8,628 nucleotides of DNA from Porticoccaceae bacterium (GTDB lineage Bacteria; Pseudomonadota; Gammaproteobacteria; Pseudomonadales; Porticoccaceae). The notes below the pieces were generated by a model that was not told the origin of the DNA, made no database searches, and saw only the letters and a list, made by a program, of their open reading frames with translations. The translations under genes were made by a program, and so were the position numbers. This document shows positions 1 to 4,884 of the stretch, piece by piece (the first letter of the stretch is position 1; each line of letters opens with the position of its first letter). The stretch lies in contig JAHRWI010000376.1 of assembly GCA_019090225.1 (NCBI GenBank), forward strand, positions 1 through 8,628, given 5' to 3'.

Positions 1-142
1 GCTCTCCCATAATCACCGTACAGGTCGGAAAGGTTTCAACCTTTAGATCCGCATAACCATTAAGTTTCTCGATAAAGCCATCGATTGGTGGAATATAGGT
101 GTCCGCCAGGGGATACATACTGATTTCTGCGCTGAGAAGCAT
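1..142 (-). CDS. Thiamine-binding protein, YkoF/MTH1187-like (partial, N-terminal 47 residues)
   Basis: The gene starts with ATG at 142 and runs off the left edge, so only 47 residues are visible. A GAGG Shine-Dalgarno lies 8 nt before the ATG. The N-terminus has the pattern SAEISMYPL, then a YIPPI segment, an amphipathic stretch (FIEKL), a KVETF strand and a T-x-V-I-x-GE strand. This resembles the beta-alpha-beta start of the small ferredoxin-like thiamine/HMP-binding proteins (YkoF and MTH1187 superfamily). Those family members bind thiamine or its pyrimidine precursor and often sit beside thiamine transporters. Here the gene lies 77 nt after a TonB-dependent receptor that carries a TPP riboswitch, with no convincing terminator between, so co-transcription is likely. 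The family call rests on a short N-terminal pattern plus context; binding residues further along cannot be seen. Confidence 0.62.
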   Translation of the reverse strand, partial: MLLSAEISMYPLADTYIPPIDGFIEKLNGYADLKVETFPTCTVIMGE

Positions 143-219
143 TTAAATTGCCTCGATAATTTAGTTAAGGTTCTTTTGTTTAGCTTTATTTTTTTAAAGC
201 TGATTCAGTGAGGCAGTCA

Positions 220-2385
220 TTAAAAACGATACGTGGTATTCACGCCGAACACTCGCGGCTCACCAAATTGGACGTATTCTTCATTGTCATAAAATTTACG
301 AGGGTCGTTACCAAAATAAAAGCCTCGGGTAGCGTAATCTTCATCGCTAAGATTCCGTGCCCAAAGCCTTATATCCCAGTGCTGACTCTGATAGCCGAAA
401 CTTACGTTGATTAACTCGTAGCTATCCGACTCCTGATCATGACTATCGGAAAAGTAAAAATTGTCCTTACCTTCAACTTCGAGGCGGCCGTAAAAACCCC
501 TACCGAAATCAAAACGGGTACCGATATTAAATTGGTAGTTGGGTGCATGAGCCTGTTCTCGACCACTTTTATCGACCAGCGCAGCACCGGCTTTTACCAC
601 AAAATTATCGATCTCTGTATCGAGCCAGCCAAGATTAACAAACACCTGGAGCTGATCAGTCAATTGCCAAAGCGACTCGAACTCGACGCCAAAATTGTCA
701 CCGTTGGCGGCATTATCGATATAACCCACAAATAATGGCCCTTCGTTGTACCAGCCTTTTAACTGGATATCGTCACGATCCATAAAAAATCCAGCAACAC
801 GGACTTGCAAGGTGTCATCCAGATAAAAGCCCTTTAAACCGAGTTCATAGTTAAGCAAGGTTTCGGTATCAAACTCCAGACGCTGTTCCAGAAAACTGTT
901 TACCGAAGGGGCAAAGCCATTGCCCTCAGCCCGCCCTACGGCCTCACCATTGACACCACCGGCCTTGTAGCCACGGGACACCAGCCCGTAGACCATGGTA
1001 TTGCTATCGAGCTGGTATTCAAGGCTGAGCTGACCACCCCAAAGATCCTCATCCGGGGAGGCTTTAACTGCTCGACTATCCTTATAGTCCGATTCGAAGC
1101 GCTCCCAGCGTGCGCCTATGGTCAGTGTCAGGCGTTCATTTAGGGGCGTAGAGAGCTGCCCATAAAGGGCAAGATCCTCGACCTCGTAATCACTGGTGAA
1201 CTCCGCACCCGCTAAACCCAAATCCCAGTCAAAGAATTCACGTTTCAGAGATTCGTCTTGCTGATTAAAATAAATGCCTGCGACCCAGTCAGTATTGTTC
1301 GCTATTTGTCCCGCCTCGGTGGAGCTTAAACGAAGCTCCAGGCGGCTGGCTTCCCGCTCGCGGAGATAATTGTCGGTAGACGAATATTCCCAACCTTCGC
1401 AAGGCAGACCAGTACATAAACCGTTAAAGCTCCAGTCCTCATCATAACCATACTCAAGATTTGAATCGGACCAGCTGGTGATGACCTGCAGTTCAAAAGC
1501 GTCGTGGCCGCGCCAGGTTGTGGTGACGGCCACAGCGCTGGTTTCCTGATTATCCTGACCCGGCTGATCAGAAAGGGTATGCCGGTTGTTATCGAAGGAG
1601 AAGGCGTCGTAACCGTTGTCGATGTCGATATACAGACCGGTTACATCTACAGTGAGCGTATCGCTGGCAAGCCAGCGTAATTTAGCTCTGGTCGTTAACT
1701 CATCACGATTATTGGTGTTATCGCGGTCGAGAAAATCGTTGTCAACAAAGCCGTCACTACGGTGTTGCTGAACGGCCAGGCGACCCAGCAAGCTATCGTT
1801 GAGCGGCCCGCTGACCATGCCACCCAGACTCCAGCTATCGTAGTTACCGTAACTTGAAGTTGCAGAGCTTTCAAACGTGTCAGTCGGATCATTGGAGCGA
1901 ATATTGACCATACCAGCCAGTGCATTAGCGCCATAGCGCGTACCCTGGGGGCCACGCAGTATCTCGACCTGACGGACATCAAACAAGGTGCCTGCATTGC
2001 CGATCCCGCTCACATCGATCTCATCAATGACCATACCCACCGACGGGTTAACCGGATCAACAAATTGACTGCGTTCACCGACCCCCCGAATCTGGATATA
2101 GCGCCCCCGAGATGCCCCGGTTGCAAAGTTAACGTTCGGTGCAGCATTAAGAATATCTTCGATATGACCGGCATTGCGTTCGCGCAAGGTACTCTCTTCA
2201 AACACCGTCAAGCTAGCCGGGATATCACGCACACTGAGATCACGAAGACTCGCTGTTACGACAATTTCCTGAAGGCTTGAAGCCAATGCTGAGGTGGGTA
2301 AGAACGAAGACTTTAGATCTTCTGCATAAGCAGGAAATGAGGCTAGAAAGAGATAAAGAACAAAGGTAAGGGCTAATGTTTTCAT
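220..2385 (-). CDS. TonB-dependent outer-membrane receptor, probably for thiamine or a thiamine precursor
   Basis: This 721-residue protein is a complete TonB-dependent transporter, which imports scarce ligands across the outer membrane using energy from TonB-ExbBD. Residues 1-21 form a signal peptide with likely cleavage after FPAYA. A TonB box (EIVVTA, 40-45) is followed by a plug domain at about 50-165 with IQIRGVG, VEILRGPQGTRYG and the NIRSNDP end. The rest is a beta-barrel whose final strand ends in TYRF, with the terminal Phe used for barrel assembly. The only two cysteines, C324 and C329, probably form a disulfide in an external loop. The start has a good AGGAG site 6-7 nt upstream. 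By sequence alone such receptors are often labelled siderophore receptors; the TPP riboswitch upstream and the thiamine-binding-like gene downstream argue for a thiamine-related ligand. The substrate is inference. Confidence 0.93.
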   Translation of the reverse strand: MKTLALTFVLYLFLASFPAYAEDLKSSFLPTSALASSLQEIVVTASLRDLSVRDIPASLTVFEESTLRERNAGHIEDILNAAPNVNFATGASRGRYIQIRGVGERSQFVDPVNPSVGMVIDEIDVSGIGNAGTLFDVRQVEILRGPQGTRYGANALAGMVNIRSNDPTDTFESSATSSYGNYDSWSLGGMVSGPLNDSLLGRLAVQQHRSDGFVDNDFLDRDNTNNRDELTTRAKLRWLASDTLTVDVTGLYIDIDNGYDAFSFDNNRHTLSDQPGQDNQETSAVAVTTTWRGHDAFELQVITSWSDSNLEYGYDEDWSFNGLCTGLPCEGWEYSSTDNYLREREASRLELRLSSTEAGQIANNTDWVAGIYFNQQDESLKREFFDWDLGLAGAEFTSDYEVEDLALYGQLSTPLNERLTLTIGARWERFESDYKDSRAVKASPDEDLWGGQLSLEYQLDSNTMVYGLVSRGYKAGGVNGEAVGRAEGNGFAPSVNSFLEQRLEFDTETLLNYELGLKGFYLDDTLQVRVAGFFMDRDDIQLKGWYNEGPLFVGYIDNAANGDNFGVEFESLWQLTDQLQVFVNLGWLDTEIDNFVVKAGAALVDKSGREQAHAPNYQFNIGTRFDFGRGFYGRLEVEGKDNFYFSDSHDQESDSYELINVSFGYQSQHWDIRLWARNLSDEDYATRGFYFGNDPRKFYDNEEYVQFGEPRVFGVNTTYRF

Positions 2386-2387
2386 AT

Positions 2388-2416
2388 GAGTCTCCTGATA
2401 AAACGTTTGGAGACCC
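2388..2416 (-). promoter_or_regulatory. Shine-Dalgarno-sequestering hairpin (riboswitch expression platform)
   Basis: On the minus strand GGGTCTCC (2409-2416) can pair with GGAGACTC (2388-2395): 8 bp with one G-U pair around a 13-nt loop. The second arm contains the receptor's AGGAG ribosome binding site, just before the ATG at 2385. Forming the hairpin would block translation initiation. No U-run follows, so translational control is more likely than transcription termination. The pairing is seen in the sequence; its role is inferred from its place after a TPP aptamer. Confidence 0.7.
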
Positions 2417-2456
2417 GGAAGTTATGCGCAAAAAGACAAGAAATTGAAATCGTCCT

Positions 2457-2559
2457 ATTCCTACGCCGGCACTACCCGGATCAGGTTCAAGGGTTTAGCA
2501 ATTCCATTGAGCTTATTTCTCAGAATTACGATCTCAGGCCGCAGCCACCCCTTAGGAAT
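2457..2559 (-). promoter_or_regulatory. TPP riboswitch aptamer (THI box)
   Basis: The minus strand carries the conserved TPP aptamer in the right order. P1 is ATTCCTA (2553-2559) with TAGGAAT (2457-2463), 7 perfect pairs. The AGGGGTGG block (2545-2552) pairs through GGGT with ACCC (2491-2494) as P2. A short P3 (GGC-TGCG-GCC) leads into the pyrimidine-sensing CTGAGA (2532-2537). An optional P3a arm (2498-2529) follows. Then comes ACCCTTGAACCTGAT, then P5 as CCGG-GTAGTG-CCGG (2466-2479), then GCGTAGG, matching the E. coli thiM/thiC pattern almost base for base. It lies 71 nt before the receptor ATG. Known behaviour of the class is shut-off when TPP is plentiful, so the receptor should be made under thiamine shortage. 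Confidence 0.96.
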
Positions 2560-2579
2560 TCGCATACATAGATGCGAAT
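2558..2579 (-). other. 5'-end stem-loop before the TPP aptamer
   Basis: ATTCGCAT and ATGCGAAT form an exact 8-bp inverted repeat around a 6-nt loop. It would sit at the very 5' end of the predicted transcript. Its inner arm shares two bases (2558-2559) with the 5' strand of aptamer stem P1. It may protect the RNA end or compete slightly with P1; the function is unknown. Confidence 0.45.
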
Positions 2580-2586
2580 GGCCGTC

Positions 2587-2614
2587 ATTCTAACGATGAA
2601 TGACCGTTAGGCAA
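2587..2614 (-). promoter_or_regulatory. Candidate sigma70 promoter of the riboswitch-receptor transcript
   Basis: On the minus strand TTGCCT (-35, 2609-2614) and TAGAAT (-10, 2587-2592, 5 of 6 consensus bases) are separated by 16 bp. Transcription would start near 2580, about 20 nt before the aptamer's P1 stem, which is a sensible place. The -10 lies inside overlapping inverted repeats (2584-2610). This is a consensus match by eye only. Confidence 0.5.
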
Positions 2615-2642
2615 ACGAAATATCGCTATCATCTTTAATTAT

Positions 2643-2672
2643 TTGGCAATAGCAGGCCTGCAACCGTATAAT
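2643..2672 (+). promoter_or_regulatory. Sigma70 promoter of ppa
   Basis: TTGGCA (-35, 2643-2648, 5 of 6) and a perfect TATAAT (-10, 2667-2672) are separated by 18 bp. Transcription would start near 2679, giving a leader of about 45 nt before the ppa ATG at 2725. The spacer contains the perfect palindrome GCAGGCCTGC (2652-2661). It is divergent from the riboswitch promoter, with the two -35 boxes about 28 bp apart. Confidence 0.7.
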
Positions 2673-2724
2673 TCCGCGCGCCTAACCCACCCACCTCCCT
2701 CGCAGTAACAGGAAAAATAGCCTT

Positions 2725-3270
2725 ATGAGTTACAGCAAAATACCTGCTGGCAAAGACTTGCCCAATGATATTAACGTAATCATCGAAATTCCGGCCAACC
2801 ATGACCCCATCAAGTACGAAATAGAAAAAGACTCCGACGCATTGTTTGTTGACAGGTTCGTCGCTACACCAATGTTTTACCCTGCCAATTACGGATATAT
2901 CCCCGCCACCTTATCAGAAGATGGAGATGCACTGGATGTGCTGGTGGTATCCCCTTACCCGGTAATGCCTGGCTCCGTCATTCGCAGCCGTCCTGTTGGC
3001 GTTTTGCATATGACTGACGAAGCTGGCCCGGATGCGAAACTAATCGCAGTGCCACACAGCAAACTTACCAGCATGTACGACCATGTCTTAGAGGTGAGTG
3101 ACTTACCAGACCTGCTGAAAAAGCAGACTGAGCACTATTTTGAGAATTACAAAGATCTCGAAGAAGATAAATGGGTCAAAATTGACGGCTGGGGCAGCGC
3201 GGAAGAAGCTCGCAAAGAAATCATGTCGTCCCTGGATCGCTACAATAATCTCACCGATTCAGCAGCCTAG
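2725..3270 (+). CDS. ppa: Inorganic pyrophosphatase (family I, soluble)
   Basis: This 181-residue cytoplasmic enzyme hydrolyses pyrophosphate to two phosphates with Mg2+, pulling biosynthetic reactions forward. The length is close to E. coli Ppa and every active-site residue is present with a +1 offset: E21, K30, E32, R44, Y56, D66, D68, D71, D98, D103, K105, Y142 and K143. The signature reads DGDALDV; an Ala takes the place of the usual Pro or Glu in the middle, next to but not among the metal ligands. An AGGAAA ribosome binding site lies 9 nt before the ATG. The gene has its own promoter, faces away from the receptor locus and is monocistronic, since the next gene is on the opposite strand. 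Enzymes of this family are generally made constitutively. Among enzymes in this window, PanC and Acs both generate pyrophosphate. Confidence 0.98.
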   Translation: MSYSKIPAGKDLPNDINVIIEIPANHDPIKYEIEKDSDALFVDRFVATPMFYPANYGYIPATLSEDGDALDVLVVSPYPVMPGSVIRSRPVGVLHMTDEAGPDAKLIAVPHSKLTSMYDHVLEVSDLPDLLKKQTEHYFENYKDLEEDKWVKIDGWGSAEEARKEIMSSLDRYNNLTDSAA

Positions 3271-3300
3271 CTGTCGCCACTTAATTAGCATCCCGACTAA

Positions 3301-3324
3301 GGCCCTGGTCAAACAGACAGGGCC
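3301..3324. terminator. Hairpin between convergent genes, possible bidirectional terminator
   Basis: GGCCCTG (3301-3307) and CAGGGCC (3318-3324) form a perfect 7-bp GC-rich stem with a 10-nt loop, 30 nt after the ppa stop. It overlaps the last codons of the convergent glycosylase-like gene. Neither side has a proper U-run, only TT on the minus strand, so it is an imperfect intrinsic terminator at best. Its place between converging genes is the main support. Confidence 0.4.
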
Positions 3325-3977
3325 AGAACGCGGCTAATATGCGCTAGCGGATAGCCGGACTCCTCCTGAAAACGATTAAAGACTTGCTGCGCACTAACCA
3401 TATCACGTTTGGTATTGGGGTTAATACTGTCTAGCAATTTGTGGTTGACCAGGGCTGCCTGCACATCGGCAGTCAGAATAAACGTATCCTTACCCATCAA
3501 ACGAAGACTCATCGGCCCGCTATTACCGCCCAGTCGGCTAGCATTCTTTTTTAGCGCCAACCATAAACCGGTAATATCAGTACACCGCCAGTCGGCAATA
3601 AAATTGGCGTAGCTGCCGTGAGCTTGTTGCATATCACAAATAAACACGGCGTTATCTCTGACGGCTTTAATTTTCGCAGCGTGGCGAACAATGCGTTTGT
3701 CTTTGACCAACCCAGCTAATTTATCATCTGAATAATGAGCAATGGCAAAAGGATTAAAACCCGCAAACACCACTTCAAATTCAGGCCATTTTTTATCGAT
3801 AACCTTCCAGGAAAAACCTGCCCTGAAAATACAACGGGATATTTCTGCCAGATAACGATCATCCGGTATCAGCCTTAATTGCTCAGCCGTCTTAACTTCG
3901 GGAAACCAGGCCTGTAGCTCATCAAGCCCGCCCTTTTTTTGTATCGCCAGGATTAGTAAAGAATCAAAAGAAATCAT
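3309..3977 (-). CDS. DNA-3-methyladenine glycosylase I family protein, divergent subfamily
   Basis: This 222-residue protein resembles Tag-type glycosylases, which cut alkylated adenine from DNA. The match is clearest at AGFSWKVIDKKWPEF (53-67), the FNPFAIAHYSDDKL region (74-87), and IVRHAAKI (96-103), which parallels IIRHRGKI in E. coli Tag. Differences are marked. The N-terminal Cys/His and C-terminal His/Cys zinc ligands of Tag are absent, and the position of Tag Glu38 is C49. Instead, 147-175 reads like a helix-hairpin-helix with an acidic end (GGNSGP, RLMGKDTFIL, then D171-V). I recall related proteins with the same LGGN/MGKD block annotated as glycosylase I, so this seems to be an established subfamily and not a decayed gene. 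There is no good ribosome binding site, but family N-termini support this start. It follows the SDR gene by 66 nt and has its own possible promoter. Substrate specificity is unknown. Confidence 0.8.
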   Translation of the reverse strand: MISFDSLLILAIQKKGGLDELQAWFPEVKTAEQLRLIPDDRYLAEISRCIFRAGFSWKVIDKKWPEFEVVFAGFNPFAIAHYSDDKLAGLVKDKRIVRHAAKIKAVRDNAVFICDMQQAHGSYANFIADWRCTDITGLWLALKKNASRLGGNSGPMSLRLMGKDTFILTADVQAALVNHKLLDSINPNTKRDMVSAQQVFNRFQEESGYPLAHISRVLALSV

Positions 3978-4003
3978 AGGTTTTAGTAAACGTTATCTGT
4001 TTT

Positions 4004-4032
4004 TATATAGTTGTTATGGCTTACAGAATCAA
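4004..4032 (-). promoter_or_regulatory. Candidate promoter of the glycosylase-like gene
   Basis: On the minus strand TTGATT (4027-4032) and TATATA (4004-4009) are 17 bp apart, in the 66-bp gap after the SDR stop. The expected start lies about 20 nt before the ATG at 3977. Each box matches 4 of 6 consensus bases. It suggests this gene need not depend on read-through from acs and the SDR. Confidence 0.4.
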
Positions 4033-4043
4033 TGGTTTGATAG

Positions 4044-4775
4044 CTACCCTCGGCCGAGATAGGGCTGCGTTACAGGCAGTATAATCGACTCAAACAAATT
4101 GACGTTATCGGGTAAAGAGGCGATGGTAATGACTGTTTCCGCCAGATCTTCAATCGTCATAACACCTTCCTGCTCAGGCACCTGTGGTGTTTTCTCCCAA
4201 ATATCGGTCATCACGTTGCCAGGGTGAACCACGCAAACGGCAATGTTATAGGGCCTCAACTCAAGGGCTACCGCCTTGGTTAAACCCGAGACAGCAAATT
4301 TCGAGGTGGTATAAGGGGCGCTTTTCACCCGGGGCATTTGCCCAGATATACTGCCTATATTGATAATTCGACCGCTTTTTTGAGGCTTCATCATACGCGC
4401 GGCACCTCGGCAACAGAGAAAAATGCCGGTGACATTAACGTCCTGCACCTGCTGCCAATCACTCAGGCTGAGCTCATCGATACGCCCAGACACTGCCATA
4501 CCAGCATTATTGACTAAAATATCAAGCTGACCGTACTTGTCCTGAACATGGGCAAACAGTTTATCGACAGATTCTTCACTGCTCACATCGGTCACCACTG
4601 CCTCGGCTAAACCGCCCGACTGACTTATTTCGGCCACGGCTTCAGCCATCTTAGCGCTATCCCTGGCTGCCAATACCACCTTGCAACCCTGCCCGGCTAA
4701 AGCAACGGCGATACCTCTCCCGATGCCTTTGCTGGCTCCGGTAACAATGGCTACTTTATCTTTTAATGATTGCAT
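4044..4775 (-). CDS. Short-chain dehydrogenase/reductase, classical SDR, probably NADP(H)-linked
   Basis: This 243-residue protein is a classical SDR oxidoreductase with a single Rossmann domain. Visible motifs are the dinucleotide-binding TGASKGIG (12-19), R38 after the second strand (a basic residue there favours NADP(H)), D63, the NNAG motif (89-92), and the catalytic set N114, S142, Y155 and K159 (Y-x3-K). The PG motif (H184-P-G) after the sixth strand is also present. The C-terminal substrate loop (about 188-212) does not point to a particular substrate. The gene lies 109 nt downstream of acs on the same strand, so it could be co-transcribed, though the gap leaves room for a promoter. 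The start codon sits in the last of three 15-bp repeats, and an upstream in-frame GTG is followed at once by TAA, fixing this ATG. No strong Shine-Dalgarno is seen. Confidence 0.92.
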   Translation of the reverse strand: MQSLKDKVAIVTGASKGIGRGIAVALAGQGCKVVLAARDSAKMAEAVAEISQSGGLAEAVVTDVSSEESVDKLFAHVQDKYGQLDILVNNAGMAVSGRIDELSLSDWQQVQDVNVTGIFLCCRGAARMMKPQKSGRIINIGSISGQMPRVKSAPYTTSKFAVSGLTKAVALELRPYNIAVCVVHPGNVMTDIWEKTPQVPEQEGVMTIEDLAETVITIASLPDNVNLFESIILPVTQPYLGRG

Positions 4776-4805
4776 TTTTTATGATTCCACTTTTTATGAT
4801 TCTAA
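4761..4805. repeat. Three 15-bp tandem repeats spanning the SDR start codon
   Basis: The plus strand reads ttttaatgattgcat (4761-4775), tttttatgattccac (4776-4790), tttttatgattctaa (4791-4805): an exact 15-bp period with a shared tttt[at]atgatt core. On the minus strand the most downstream copy encodes the first five codons of the SDR (ATG CAA TCA TTA AAA) and the other two form its leader. Copies are close enough to suggest recent duplication by slippage or unequal crossover. Confidence 0.75.
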
Positions 4806-4884
4806 AGTACTGCTTTTAAGCATGGCCAAAATCTTACTCGGTAAATTGTCGACAAAAACGACCGGGCACTCTTACACGTTAAGC

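Noticed and set aside
182..201. Inverted repeat AGCTTTA/TAAAGCT between the receptor and the thiamine-binding-like gene
   Set aside because: The stem is only 7 AU-rich pairs with a homopolymer loop and no U-run after it on either strand. It is not a credible terminator, so I treat the two genes as one unit.
439..735. Open frame on the plus strand inside the receptor gene
   Set aside because: It lies opposite a well-supported coding region, has no family resemblance and no ribosome site, and is best explained as a shadow. The same applies to the other frames opposite acs, panC and panD.
4042..4066. Palindrome CTCGGCCGAG with flanking CCCT/AGGG at the SDR 3' end, considered as a terminator
   Set aside because: It lies mostly within the last SDR codons and is followed by AGCTATCAAACC on the minus strand, with no U-run.
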